Shown: positions 1 through 8,674, counted from the first letter of the stretch. The stretch is 64,000 nucleotides of DNA from Sulfurimonas crateris (GCF_005217605.1 NZ_SZPX01000008.1:1-64000), one strand, 5' to 3'. The notes: a model not told the origin generated them from the sequence alone. Made by a program: numbers and translations.

Positions 1-132
1 TGTGCTGGTACTTAAGTCCAAAAAGGAAAGAAACCTGTTTATTATTAGCTTTTGTGAAAACTATGAGTCTTTAAGAACACACAACCATATTTTAACTATT
101 TGGTTGATAAATATATTATACGAAGGAAAAAA

Positions 133-495
133 ATGAAAAATCTACTAAAATCATTAGCTCTCTTGGCGGCTATATCAGCTACAACACTATTTGCAGGCTC
201 AGGACATAGTCATGACGCAGAGCATGGTCATAGCCACGCATCGGTAAAAGTCAGTGAAGAGAAGGTAAAGCAGATAGCTAAAAGAGAGCTCCAAGGATTG
301 ATTAAACGCTCCAAGATCGATAAAAGCTGGTCTAGCATAGAGGCACAAAGCACGGAGAAAAAGAGTTTTGGCGGTAAAATGGAGTGGGTGGCTGTTTTTA
401 TTAATGAATCCGTAAAAGATGTAAAAAAGCAAAAGCTTTATGTATTCGTCAGTGAGTACGGTGAAGTTACAGGTGCTAATTACAGCGGTAAATAG
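133..495 (+). CDS. small exported His-rich protein (DUF6488-like)
   Basis: Predicted periplasmic protein of about 120 residues. The ATG at 133 is preferred over the in-frame codon at 100 because GAAGGA lies just before it and the product then opens with a typical signal peptide (MKNLLKSLALLAAISATTLFAG). The mature N-terminus is His-rich (GHSHDAEHGHSHAS), which could bind a metal; this is inferred from composition only. The rest is a compact alpha/beta-looking domain ending in a strand-rich segment (KLYVFVSEYGEVTGANYSGK). It resembles the small uncharacterised DUF6488 family. Function is not known, and the family assignment is from memory of its pattern. A hairpin follows the stop. Confidence 0.7.
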   Translation: MKNLLKSLALLAAISATTLFAGSGHSHDAEHGHSHASVKVSEEKVKQIAKRELQGLIKRSKIDKSWSSIEAQSTEKKSFGGKMEWVAVFINESVKDVKKQKLYVFVSEYGEVTGANYSGK

Positions 496-501
496 TATAT
501 G

Positions 502-525
502 GAGCAGTCTAAACTCAGACTGCTC
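502..525 (+). terminator. terminator-like hairpin
   Basis: A perfect 9-bp inverted repeat (gagcagtct / agactgctc) with a 6-nt loop lies 7 nt after the stop of the preceding gene. The following T-run is weak (ggaaattta), so termination may be inefficient and the next gene could be partly co-transcribed. Confidence 0.5.
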
Positions 526-550
526 TGGAAATTTATAAAAAGGCAAAACA

Positions 551-901
551 TTGATATACTATATCTTTAAACTCACAGTCACGGCATTTTTAATAGTATT
601 GATATCAGAAATTGCTAAAAGAAGCAGTTTGATGGGTGCGCTGTTGGCAGCTATTCCACTGGTCTCAATACTTGCTATGATATGGATGTATATAGATACG
701 AACGATAGCAAAAGTGCCGTGGAGTTCTCAAGCAGGATTGTCTGGCTGATCGCTCCGTCTATGACTCTATTTATAGTGTTTCCTCTGCTGATAAAAAAAG
801 GTATGCACTTCTATCCAAGTCTTATCATCTCTACGCTGTTGACGATCACGGCTTACTACGGTGTCATATATTTTTTAGGTAAAGTAGGGATCAAGCTATA
901 G
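551..901 (+). CDS. DUF3147-like small membrane protein
   Basis: A 116-residue hydrophobic protein with about four predicted membrane segments (roughly residues 2-20, 28-46, 62-80 and 88-110). The motif-like stretch AKRSSLMGALLAAIPLVS matches the general look of DUF3147 inner-membrane proteins, whose function is unknown. It starts with TTG at 551; AAGG sits about 7 nt upstream and no better ATG exists. It lies downstream of a weak terminator and converges on the sodium-channel gene. Confidence 0.6.
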   Translation: MIYYIFKLTVTAFLIVLISEIAKRSSLMGALLAAIPLVSILAMIWMYIDTNDSKSAVEFSSRIVWLIAPSMTLFIVFPLLIKKGMHFYPSLIISTLLTITAYYGVIYFLGKVGIKL

Positions 902-927
902 AAACGTCTGAGCCAGAGAAAAACTCT

Positions 928-1731
928 CTAGCTCTTAACGCTCGCTTTTAGCAGAGCTTTTAACTCCGCGATCTCTTCTCTAAGCAGGGATAGTTCGCTA
1001 TTTGTGTGATTTTCAGCTGTGTGAACCTCTTCTACGATGTGCTCCTCCTCTTTTTTGTTTATGATCGACATTGCATCTACTACGATAGCGACTATAAGGT
1101 TTATCATAATGAAGGTCACGACAAAGATAAACGGAACAAAAAATACCCATGCAAGCGGATACACTTCCATGACGGGGCGCACGATTCCCATAGACCAAGA
1201 CTCTAATGTCATTATCTGAAAAAGGGTGTAGAAAGATTCGCCAAGCGTTCCAAACCACTCTGGGAACTTCTCGGAGTAGAGCTGTGTCGCCATGATGGCA
1301 AAGATGTAGAAGAAGAGCCCCATGAGTGCAGCGATAGAGAGCATTCCAGGGATAACGCTTATAAGTGCGGAGACTATCTTTCTCATCTGAGGCACGACCG
1401 TGACAAGCCTAAAGAGTCTTAGAACTCTTAAAACTCTCAGTATCTCAAAACCTGCGCTTAGCGGAACAAGCGATATTGCCACAATTGAAAAGTCAAAAAT
1501 GCTCCACGGGTCTTTGAAAAAAGAGAGCCTGTGAACATAGATGCGCATCGCAATCTCTATTGTAAAAATTGAGATGACAAGCGTGTTAAAAAGTGAAGTA
1601 ACTCCGCCAAAATTTGCCATAAACTCTTTTGAAGTCTCAAGCCCCATAGTTATGCCGTTTAGGATGATAAGGTAGGTTATGAAGTTAACAAAGCTCCTGC
1701 TCTCTACAATCGTTTTGATTTTACTGTGCAT
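928..1731 (-). CDS. voltage-gated sodium channel, NavAb/NaChBac type
   Basis: Single-domain, six-helix voltage-gated cation channel that would assemble as a homotetramer in the inner membrane. S4 carries regularly spaced arginines ([12 protein letters not shown], residues 99-110). The pore has the filter TLESWSM at residues 175-181, which as I recall is the filter of the structurally studied Arcobacter channel NavAb; the EEEE-type ring predicts Na+ selectivity. S6 (about 196-222) ends in a charged helix with a heptad-like pattern to residue 262, as in the C-terminal coiled coil of bacterial Nav channels. AGAGGA precedes the ATG. The length of 267 residues is normal. It is transcribed away from the lipoprotein gene. 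Confidence 0.93.
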   Translation of the reverse strand: MHSKIKTIVESRSFVNFITYLIILNGITMGLETSKEFMANFGGVTSLFNTLVISIFTIEIAMRIYVHRLSFFKDPWSIFDFSIVAISLVPLSAGFEILRVLRVLRLFRLVTVVPQMRKIVSALISVIPGMLSIAALMGLFFYIFAIMATQLYSEKFPEWFGTLGESFYTLFQIMTLESWSMGIVRPVMEVYPLAWVFFVPFIFVVTFIMINLIVAIVVDAMSIINKKEEEHIVEEVHTAENHTNSELSLLREEIAELKALLKASVKS

Positions 1732-1801
1732 TTGGTTCCTCTGAATTTTTTTGGAATTTTATCAACATTTGAATAACACATGGCAGTTAATTTTATGTCG
1801 G

Positions 1802-1807
1802 TACAAT
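1802..1807 (+). promoter_or_regulatory. -10 element placed for leaderless transcription
   Basis: TACAAT sits 6 nt before the ATG at 1814 and there is no Shine-Dalgarno sequence between them, so the transcript would start at or next to the start codon. Confidence 0.45.
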
Positions 1808-1813
1808 TCGATT

Positions 1814-2287
1814 ATGAAATATATATTATTGATTTTTACTCTTCTTTTTTTTAGTGCGTGCAGCATCAAAAACTATGAACATACACAGACAAAGATCATT
1901 ACTATAAAATCGCCAAAGATAAAGTTCTCAGACGTTGGTTATCTTCGCAACAGTGACAAATCAATAGAGCTTGAGCTCTTTATGGCAGGCAAAAGCATAG
2001 AGAAGATAGCCATAAACCATCTCATCTGTGTAAGTGGCGGCTGTATGAGCAAAAGCAGCTTTAACAAAGAGTATCTAAATGCCGTATATCCAGATGATAC
2101 GCTTCAAAACATACTACTGTCTCGTGCTATTTACGACGGAGAAAATCTAAGTAAAACAGAGAACGGATTTACTCAAAAGATACAAGACGAAGATGTTGAT
2201 ATAAGCTACAGAGTGGAGCCAGAGGGCGTCTTTTTTAAAGATAGAAAAAACTCAATAATATTTAATGTAAAGGATATAGATGAATAA
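1814..2287 (+). CDS. putative lipoprotein of unknown function
   Basis: A 157-residue protein with a classical lipoprotein signal: [17 protein letters not shown], lipobox FSAC, predicted lipidated Cys at residue 16. The ATG at 1814 is chosen because the signal peptide begins there; the upstream in-frame TTG at 1751 would add 21 residues that fit no signal. The mature domain has three further cysteines (CVSGGC among them), so a disulfide is possible. It overlaps the endonuclease IV gene by 8 bp, suggesting translational coupling. I do not recognise the family. Confidence 0.7.
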   Translation: MKYILLIFTLLFFSACSIKNYEHTQTKIITIKSPKIKFSDVGYLRNSDKSIELELFMAGKSIEKIAINHLICVSGGCMSKSSFNKEYLNAVYPDDTLQNILLSRAIYDGENLSKTENGFTQKIQDEDVDISYRVEPEGVFFKDRKNSIIFNVKDIDE

Positions 2288-3125
2288 ATTTGTAGGTGCG
2301 CATGTAAGTGCAAGCGGAGGTGTTTTCAATGCAGTTGAAAATGCAGTGGCAATAGGAGCAAAGGCATTTGCTCTTTTTACGAAAAACCAGAGACAGTGGA
2401 GCGCCAAAGAGCTTGATGGCGAGACGATAGAGAAGTTTAAAAAAGCTCTGCAAGAGAGCGGAATATTGCCTCGTCATATACTTCCTCACGACTCGTACCT
2501 TATAAACCTTGGTCATCCCGAAGCGGATAAAAGAGAAAAATCAATAGACGCTTTTTTGGATGAGGTGCAGAGATGCGAGCTATTAGGGCTTGATAGACTC
2601 AATTTTCACCCGGGAAGCCATCTTAAGCAGATAAGCGAAGATGAGTGTCTGGGTAAGATCTCAGATGCTATGAACAGAACTCTTGAAAAAACAGAGGGTG
2701 TAAGCTTGGTTCTTGAAAATACTGCAGGACAGGGAAGCAATCTAGGCTGGAAGTTTGAGCATCTGGCTCAAATAATTGATAAAGTAGAAGATAAAAGCCG
2801 TGTCGGAGTCTGCATAGACACCTGCCATATGTTCACGGCTGGTTATGATATAAGAACAAGAGAAGCTTACGATAAAACGTGGAGCGAATTTGATAAGATC
2901 ATAGGTTTTAAATATTTGATGGGAATGCATATAAACGACTCAAAAGCAAAATTCGAATCGCACGTTGACAGACACCACTCTCTAGGCAAAGGCGAGATAG
3001 GGCTTGATGCGTTCAGGTTTATCATGAACGATGAGAGGATGAACGATATACCTCTTATCCTTGAGACGATCGATGATACCATCTGGAAAGATGAGATAGC
3101 GCTGCTTTACTCTTTTGAGAATTAA
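2280..3125 (+). CDS. nfo: endonuclease IV (AP endonuclease)
   Basis: Deoxyribonuclease IV cleaves DNA 5' of abasic sites in base excision repair, using a three-zinc centre in a TIM barrel. Family signatures are visible in order: GAHVSASGG near the N-terminus, [32 protein letters not shown] and [25 protein letters not shown], which supply the metal-binding His, Asp and Glu residues. The length of 281 residues is typical. Its start lies inside the end of the upstream lipoprotein gene. Cytoplasmic. Confidence 0.95.
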   Translation: MNKFVGAHVSASGGVFNAVENAVAIGAKAFALFTKNQRQWSAKELDGETIEKFKKALQESGILPRHILPHDSYLINLGHPEADKREKSIDAFLDEVQRCELLGLDRLNFHPGSHLKQISEDECLGKISDAMNRTLEKTEGVSLVLENTAGQGSNLGWKFEHLAQIIDKVEDKSRVGVCIDTCHMFTAGYDIRTREAYDKTWSEFDKIIGFKYLMGMHINDSKAKFESHVDRHHSLGKGEIGLDAFRFIMNDERMNDIPLILETIDDTIWKDEIALLYSFEN

Positions 3126-3177
3126 GTGGTTTTTGTGTAGAATCAGCGGGTTTTTAATAAAAGGGGAGGGGTTATAA

Positions 3178-4326
3178 GTGAGAAATATAGTTCTTTTTAC
3201 TCTATTTTGCAGCAGCCTCTTCGCAGGAGGGTATAAGATTCCGGAGACATCTTTAAACTCCGTTGCTCTTAGTGCCGCAAATGTCGCACACGCTTGGGGC
3301 GCAGATGCGGCATATTATAATCCTGCAAATATGGTTTTTATGAAAAATGAGGCGGTTGTGGAAGCAAACCTTATGTATATCGGGCTTAGCGATATAAACT
3401 ATAAAGCAGCAGGCATAGATATAAACTCAAAAAGAGAGAACTTTGTCGTTCCCACTCTTCACTATGTCTCGCAGGAGATAAGCGGTGCACGTTATGGGCT
3501 TAGTATAGTCTCTCCCGCAGGTCTTTCAAAAAGATGGCAGAGCGCTCCTGCGATCTACTCGGCGGAGGAGTTTACGCTTCAAACCGTAGAGATAAATCCG
3601 AGCGTTGCACTTCCTATCGGCGATAAGATAGCTGTTGCTTTGGGGATCAGAGCGATATACTCAGAGGGAGTGGTAAAAAGGAGTCCCCCTGGTGTTTCGT
3701 TAGACATGAATGGTGACTCCATAGACATAGGATATAATCTTGCACTCTCTTATAAGGCTTCACCGGAACTTGAAATGGCACTTGCGTACCGTTCAAAAGT
3801 AGATTTGAGTGTAGAGGGTGATGTTTCTCTCAACACTTTAAAAAGTAATGCATCTGTTAGTATTCCCGTACCTGCTCTTTTAAACATTGCAGTTGCCTAT
3901 ACTTTACCAAGTAAAACAACTTTTGAGTTTGTTTATGAGAGAAATTTTTGGTCTGAATATAAAGAACTTGATTTTGACTTTGGACAAGGCTTGCCAGATC
4001 CTGCACCAATCGCAAAGAATTGGAGAGACACTGATACTTTTCGCTTCGGTATAACGCAAAAATTGGAAAAACTAACCCTTATGGGCGGTCTGCTCATCGA
4101 TGAATCACCAACGCCGAACGAGACACTTGGTTTTGAGCTGCCCGACTCTGACTCGTTCTCTGTATCATTCGGTGCAAGATACCAAGTGAGCGAGAAGATA
4201 AATGTAGGCATCGGCGCTCTTTATTCGGTAAGAGAAGATAAAAAGGTCTCAAACGGCTCACTTGAGGGCGAATTTTCAAACGCAAACGCACTGCTGATAT
4301 CATCAGCTTTAGAGTATAGATTTTAA
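3178..4326 (+). CDS. FadL/OmpP1/TodX family outer-membrane channel
   Basis: Predicted outer-membrane beta-barrel for hydrophobic compounds. It has a signal peptide (MRNIVLFTLFCSSLFAGG) and then the family's N-terminal plug motif, with DAAYYNPANM containing the NPA signature. The rest alternates amphipathic strands and ends in YRF, a C-terminal aromatic typical of barrel insertion. The length of 382 residues is normal to slightly short. It starts with GTG at 3178 after AAAGGGGAGG. A -10-like TAGAAT lies at 3138-3143. The substrate cannot be deduced; fatty acids or aromatic hydrocarbons are family precedents. Confidence 0.88.
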   Translation: MRNIVLFTLFCSSLFAGGYKIPETSLNSVALSAANVAHAWGADAAYYNPANMVFMKNEAVVEANLMYIGLSDINYKAAGIDINSKRENFVVPTLHYVSQEISGARYGLSIVSPAGLSKRWQSAPAIYSAEEFTLQTVEINPSVALPIGDKIAVALGIRAIYSEGVVKRSPPGVSLDMNGDSIDIGYNLALSYKASPELEMALAYRSKVDLSVEGDVSLNTLKSNASVSIPVPALLNIAVAYTLPSKTTFEFVYERNFWSEYKELDFDFGQGLPDPAPIAKNWRDTDTFRFGITQKLEKLTLMGGLLIDESPTPNETLGFELPDSDSFSVSFGARYQVSEKINVGIGALYSVREDKKVSNGSLEGEFSNANALLISSALEYRF

Positions 4327-4334
4327 GGATATAT

Positions 4335-6071
4335 TTGGAAACATTAATTGATTTTTTAGAAGCAAAAGATATAGAAAAAACAGTTATTTTTGCTCAGCTA
4401 AAATGTAGTAAAACAGAAGCACAGTTGTTGCAGACACTCGCAAAGAGATATATGCGTGGGGAAGATGATGTCCTCATCCTAGACCTGCTTCAAGAGATAT
4501 ACGGCAACGAGAAGTATGAGGGGATAAAGCACATAGCCGAGGTCAAGCTTCTTTTGGAACTTGGCTGGCTCCATCAGCAGAGCTTTACGCCTATTAAGAT
4601 ATCAGAGGTCACGCCTTTGGAGCTTTTAAACAGCGCGGTAGGACTATCTCCCTCATTTCTGAAACTTCTTCAAGAGGGGGCGCTTGAGAGTGAACTGCCA
4701 GACATTAAGCCATACTCGGACCATCTTGAGTATCTTCAGGATCAGTTTTTACGCATAGACCTCTACCAAAAGATGAGCGCTATCCGCCAAAATGTGCATG
4801 AGCACTCTTTGGGCATAGACAGAACTCAGGCAAAGCTAAAACAGCTTGAAAAACGTATAGAGGACAGAGTAGCTCAAACCCCTGAAAAGCTCGTGCTAGA
4901 TAAGTTTTTTAAGCAGAAAAAGATGGACGCAAAAGAGCAGGTTATTTTTCTAGCTCTCCTTCGTGAAGAGTACAGCGCAACAGACGCCTCTTTGCGCGAG
5001 ATGAATACGCTAATTGAGCTGATATCGCTCGATGAGTATGAACGTATAAAGAACCGCTCGCTGCTGGAGGATGGCTCAAACCTTATAAACGACGGAATAA
5101 TCGACTACGAGGAGATGTTAAATCCTTTTGGCGGCATCTCGCGTGCGTTTTATATTGTAGATGATGTTCTTCAGAGCATTATCCATCCGCAAAAAAATAA
5201 AAAGGTTCGCAGAATAAAGCTTAACACGCTTATCGACGAGCAGGATATTTTTGAGCTTGTTGAACCAGAGACCTCGCTTGAAGATGTCGTACTGGCAAAC
5301 GAGACGCAAGATACGCTTAAAAACCTTATGAGACAGCTAGACAAAGAGGTTGTCGGAAGACTTGTGGAGTGGGGCATCAAAGATAAAAAGAGCGGCATTG
5401 ACGCAAGAATTATCTTCTACGGTGCGGCTGGAACTGGTAAAACTATGACCGCGTACTCTCTTGCAAAGTCGCTTAAGCGTCAGGTTCTGGCGTTTGACTG
5501 CTCAAAGATACTCTCTATGTATGTAGGAGAGAGCGAGAAGAATGTGCGTAAGATCTTTGATACTTTTTATGACCTTTGCGAAAAAACAAAGACGGAGCCT
5601 ATCCTTCTGTTGAACGAGGCTGACCAGTTTTTGGGCGCTAGATCTAGCGGAACGAACAGCGGTGCAGATCAGATGCACAACCAGATGCAGAACATATTTT
5701 TGGAGCAGATAGAGAAGTTCAAAGGCGTTCTTATCGCTACGACAAACCTGCTTGAAAATATAGACAAAGCGTTCTCAAGACGTTTTAATTACAAGATAGA
5801 GTTCAAAAAACCGAACAAAGAGCAGAGGCTTGCATTGTGGAAAAAGATGCTCCCTCTAAACGCTCCCTACGAAGAGGGTTTTGACGCGAGTGAGCTATCA
5901 AGCTATTCATTAACGGGCGGACAGATAAGCTTGATAGTGAAAAATACCGCATATAAGGTAGCTGTAAGAGAAAAACCTCTTTTTTCTTTAGAAGATTTCG
6001 AGCAGGAGATCAAAAAAGAGAAAGATGCCAGTTTTGACAGTGAGAAGATGATGGGGTTTTTAAATAAGTAA
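4335..6071 (+). CDS. AAA family ATPase with long N-terminal helical region
   Basis: A 578-residue protein with a classic AAA module in the C-terminal 40 percent. Walker A is GAAGTGKT at residues 363-370, Walker B is LLLLNEADQF, sensor 1 is IATTNLL, and the arginine-finger region is DKAFSRRFNYKIEF. The Walker B aspartate is Asn (LNEAD), while the catalytic Glu is kept. The first ~330 residues are helical with coiled-coil character (LKQLEKRIEDRV) and are not recognised. TTG start at 4335 with AAGGA 6 nt upstream. Close spacing to the FadL gene and to the deaminase gene suggests co-transcription. Role unknown; unfoldase or remodelling activity is a family inference. Confidence 0.8.
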   Translation: METLIDFLEAKDIEKTVIFAQLKCSKTEAQLLQTLAKRYMRGEDDVLILDLLQEIYGNEKYEGIKHIAEVKLLLELGWLHQQSFTPIKISEVTPLELLNSAVGLSPSFLKLLQEGALESELPDIKPYSDHLEYLQDQFLRIDLYQKMSAIRQNVHEHSLGIDRTQAKLKQLEKRIEDRVAQTPEKLVLDKFFKQKKMDAKEQVIFLALLREEYSATDASLREMNTLIELISLDEYERIKNRSLLEDGSNLINDGIIDYEEMLNPFGGISRAFYIVDDVLQSIIHPQKNKKVRRIKLNTLIDEQDIFELVEPETSLEDVVLANETQDTLKNLMRQLDKEVVGRLVEWGIKDKKSGIDARIIFYGAAGTGKTMTAYSLAKSLKRQVLAFDCSKILSMYVGESEKNVRKIFDTFYDLCEKTKTEPILLLNEADQFLGARSSGTNSGADQMHNQMQNIFLEQIEKFKGVLIATTNLLENIDKAFSRRFNYKIEFKKPNKEQRLALWKKMLPLNAPYEEGFDASELSSYSLTGGQISLIVKNTAYKVAVREKPLFSLEDFEQEIKKEKDASFDSEKMMGFLNK

Positions 6072-6072
6072 T

Positions 6073-6516
6073 ATGAACGACTTTATGCACCAAGCAGTTA
6101 AAGAGGCATTTAGCGGCGTAGAGCACAATCACGGCGGTCCATTTGGAGCGGTGATCGTAAAAGATGGCAAGATAATCTCAAAAGCTCACAATCAGGTTAT
6201 AAAGAACAACGATCCAACAGCCCACGCCGAGATGAATGCGATCAAAAAAGCCTCTAAAAAACTGGGCACGTTCGATCTTAGCGGATGTGAGATATATACC
6301 ACATGTATGCCGTGTCCCATGTGTCTGGGTGCTATAAAGTGGGCAAACATTAAAACCGTTTACTACGGTGCCTCAAGCAGAGATGCCGATAAGATAGGCT
6401 TTAGAGATGCAGAGTTTTACGAAAAAGAGACATTGGAGCTAAAGAACATCGACAGAGAAGAGTGTCTGAAGCCTTTTAAAGCGTGGAGCGCAAAAGAGGA
6501 TAAAACTCTCTACTAA
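6073..6516 (+). CDS. guaD: guanine deaminase-like cytidine-deaminase-fold enzyme
   Basis: Zinc-dependent nucleobase deaminase of 147 residues, most like the short bacterial guanine deaminases (guanine to xanthine). The zinc site is visible: HAEMNAI (His51, catalytic Glu53) and PCPMCLGAIKW (Cys81 and Cys84). The C-terminal motif VYYGASSRDADKIGFRDAEFY is characteristic of the guanine branch rather than tRNA adenosine deaminase TadA. It begins one base after the AAA ATPase stop. Cytoplasmic purine salvage is the likely role; tRNA-specific activity is a less likely alternative. Confidence 0.82.
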   Translation: MNDFMHQAVKEAFSGVEHNHGGPFGAVIVKDGKIISKAHNQVIKNNDPTAHAEMNAIKKASKKLGTFDLSGCEIYTTCMPCPMCLGAIKWANIKTVYYGASSRDADKIGFRDAEFYEKETLELKNIDREECLKPFKAWSAKEDKTLY

Positions 6517-6537
6517 TACTCAAAAATGTTATAAATC

Positions 6538-6599
6538 GTAACACTTCTGTAACCTCTCAGTAATTAGTCTGTAACAAATTTTATGCAAAATGCTATTAT
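6538..6599 (+). promoter_or_regulatory. Pho-box-like array of four 11-bp repeats plus extended -10
   Basis: GTAAC/GTAAT begins at 6538, 6549, 6560 and 6571, an exact 11-bp period, with TCT or TCA closing most units. A TGC-TATTAT extended -10 lies at 6591-6599, 12 bp after the last unit. This spacing, with repeats in place of a -35, is the layout of promoters activated by PhoB-type response regulators. The regulator itself is not in the window. Confidence 0.6.
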
Positions 6600-6622
6600 A
6601 AAATTTGTCGCAGGAGGCACAA

Positions 6623-6802
6623 GTGCCAGCTTTTACAATATCGATAATAAACTACCTTGCTAAATACTACTATATAAACTCTGATGAAGCCAAAGAGATG
6701 GTCAATGATGAGTGGGACTACATAGAACAAGAGTATATCAACGGAAGCAACACCCCAAAAGATATCGCTAAATATCTGATCTCTTTATATATGGTGGCGT
6801 AA
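6623..6802 (+). CDS. 59-aa conserved-looking small protein upstream of acyltransferase
   Basis: A small protein of unknown function, tyrosine-rich and acidic, predicted helical and soluble (NYLAKYYYINSDEAKEM, then DEWDYIEQEYINGS). GTG at 6623 is chosen because a perfect AGGAGG lies 5 nt upstream; the in-frame TTG at 6605 has no ribosome site and would sit at the predicted transcription start. The stop is one base before the ATG of the acyltransferase gene, so the two are co-translated. I do not recognise a family. Its position suggests an accessory role in the lipid pathway. Confidence 0.6.
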   Translation: MPAFTISIINYLAKYYYINSDEAKEMVNDEWDYIEQEYINGSNTPKDIAKYLISLYMVA

Positions 6803-6803
6803 A

Positions 6804-8519
6804 ATGTCAATCAGCGTAGAGAACTACTTTAACCATAACTACCCATCTTTTGCCAAACTGCCCACTCTTGTTCGAAATGGAGTGCTCTCTTTTTTTAAAA
6901 GAGCTTTTCATGAAGATGAGATAAATGATGTCTTGGCTAAGAACAGACACCTTGATGCGTTTGATTTTATTGAGTTCGTGCTTGATTACTTCAGCATTGA
7001 CATCAATATAAATAAAAATCAGCTCTCAAGAATCCCATCTTACGGCAGAGTTGTCATAATAGCGAACCACCCGCTGGGCGCGCTTGACTCTTTGGCGCTT
7101 TTAAACGTCATTAAAGATGTAAGAAAAGATATAAAGATCGTTGCATCTAATTTTCTAGAAGAGTTTAAAAATCTCGATGAGGTGCTTATCCCGATAGAGA
7201 ATGTAAAAGGGAAGATGCAAAGAGGCTCCGTGGAGGCGATTTACGAAGCACTTCAAAAAGAGCAGGTCGTGGTGATCTTTCCATCCGGCGAAGTGAGCCG
7301 CGCAAGACTTGACGGCATAAAAGACACCAAGTGGAAAAAGGGGTTTTTAAAGATAGCCCAAAATACAAAAGCTCCTATCTTGCCCATATATATCGATGCA
7401 AAAAACTCAAAGACCTTCTATCTTCTCTCAATGCTCAACAAAGCGTTGGCAACGGCTACTATCCCGCATGAGATGTTTAAACACTACAACAAAAATATCT
7501 CTTTTACCATAGGCAAGAGTATCCCATACGAGAGCTACTATGCGCCCAATATCGAGATTTCAAACAGGGTAAAGCTTCTGCGCAAGCACTTTTATCAGGT
7601 TGCCAAAAAGCAAAAAGGCATCTTTAAAACTCACAACGGCATAGCCTTGGCAGAGAACAGACAGGAGCTTAAAAAAGAGCTTCAAAATGCAAAAGCGATA
7701 GGCGAGACGACTGACGGCAAGAAGATCTATCTCTACGCCAATGCGGATGAGAACGTTCTTATAAAAGAGATAGGAAGACTTCGTGAGATTAGTTTTAGGC
7801 AGGTAAAAGAGGGGAGCGGAAAACAGAGAGACATAGATGATTTTGACTACTGTTATGAGCATATCATCCTTTGGGATGACAAAGATCTGGAGATAGTAGG
7901 TTCGTACCGCATAATAAAAGCGGGTGAGATGGTCGAGGCATACGGCATTGACGGTCTATACTCATCTACCCTTTTTGAGTTCAAGGTCGAATCTCAAGCA
8001 TATCTGCAAAACTCCATTGAGCTTGGACGCAGTTTTGTGCAGCCGAAATATTGGAACTCAAGAGCGCTTGACTACCTTTGGCAGGGAATCGGCGCATACC
8101 TAAGAACAAATCCCGATATTCGTTATATGTTTGGATGCGTGAGCATATCTGGTTCTTACAGCGATGAAGCTACCGCTATTTTGGTCTATTTTTATATGAA
8201 CTATTTCGGTTCAAAGGTAAAGAGTGTAAAGCATCATGAGAGCTATATTATCGATGAGGCTAAGAAAAAGAGATTTGAAGAGCTCTTTTTTAACAACGAT
8301 TATGAGAAGGACATTGTCATCTTAAAGCATGAACTTCAAGTAATGGGTCATGCTATCCCGACACTATATAAACAGTATAGTGAACTTTGTGATGATGGCG
8401 GAGTTGAGTTTGTTGATTTTGGCAGAGACAGAGAGTTTGAGAACTGTGTTGACGGCTTTATCGTTGTAGATACAACCAAGTTAAAAGAACAAAAAAGAAA
8501 ACGCTATCTCTTAAGGTAG
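6804..8519 (+). CDS. OlsF-like bifunctional acyltransferase (ornithine lipid synthesis)
   Basis: A two-domain protein of 571 residues. The N-terminal half is a PlsC-type lysophospholipid acyltransferase: NHPLGALD at residues 88-95 gives the catalytic His-Asp pair and FPSGEVSR at 159-166 is the second block. The C-terminal half (about 300-560) is a GNAT-fold domain of the hemolysin/OlsB type, with IELGRSFVQPKYW and LWQGIGAYL. This order, O-acyltransferase then N-acyltransferase, is that of OlsF, which makes ornithine lipid in one polypeptide. Substrate is inferred from domain order. It would act at the inner membrane. The preceding phased repeats suggest induction by phosphate limitation. Confidence 0.75.
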   Translation: MSISVENYFNHNYPSFAKLPTLVRNGVLSFFKRAFHEDEINDVLAKNRHLDAFDFIEFVLDYFSIDININKNQLSRIPSYGRVVIIANHPLGALDSLALLNVIKDVRKDIKIVASNFLEEFKNLDEVLIPIENVKGKMQRGSVEAIYEALQKEQVVVIFPSGEVSRARLDGIKDTKWKKGFLKIAQNTKAPILPIYIDAKNSKTFYLLSMLNKALATATIPHEMFKHYNKNISFTIGKSIPYESYYAPNIEISNRVKLLRKHFYQVAKKQKGIFKTHNGIALAENRQELKKELQNAKAIGETTDGKKIYLYANADENVLIKEIGRLREISFRQVKEGSGKQRDIDDFDYCYEHIILWDDKDLEIVGSYRIIKAGEMVEAYGIDGLYSSTLFEFKVESQAYLQNSIELGRSFVQPKYWNSRALDYLWQGIGAYLRTNPDIRYMFGCVSISGSYSDEATAILVYFYMNYFGSKVKSVKHHESYIIDEAKKKRFEELFFNNDYEKDIVILKHELQVMGHAIPTLYKQYSELCDDGGVEFVDFGRDREFENCVDGFIVVDTTKLKEQKRKRYLLR

Positions 8520-8570
8520 TGTTACAAAATAGAGAGTTTGTAATGATTTTCTCTCATATATGTTTCAGTC

Positions 8571-8607
8571 CTACACATCAGCTCTAAAAGAGTGAAAAAA
8601 TGTGTAG
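8571..8607. other. nested inverted repeat between acyltransferase gene and nuo operon
   Basis: An 8-bp perfect inverted repeat (ctacacat / atgtgtag) encloses a 21-nt loop with a small ctct/agag hairpin. No T-run follows, so a simple intrinsic terminator is not supported. It may be a weak terminator or an operator. The rest of 8520-8774 holds the nuo promoter. Confidence 0.35.
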
Positions 8608-8665
8608 TATTTGGTAACAGTAGCCGCTTCAAATAACCTCTTAATCTTTTATTTAATACTCTTTT

Positions 8666-8674
8666 TGCTACAAT
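8666..8674 (+). promoter_or_regulatory. extended -10 promoter of the nuo operon
   Basis: TGC-TACAAT preceded by T-rich sequence, about 100 nt upstream of the nuoA start. It is the best -10 in the gap and fits the weak -35, T-rich upstream pattern of Campylobacterota sigma-70 promoters. Confidence 0.5.

Noticed and set aside
2-136. Open frame from the window edge to a TGA that overlaps the first gene's ATG (ATGA)
   Set aside because: It could be the 3' end of an upstream gene, but 44 codons without a start or a recognisable domain are too little; another frame is also open to about position 74.
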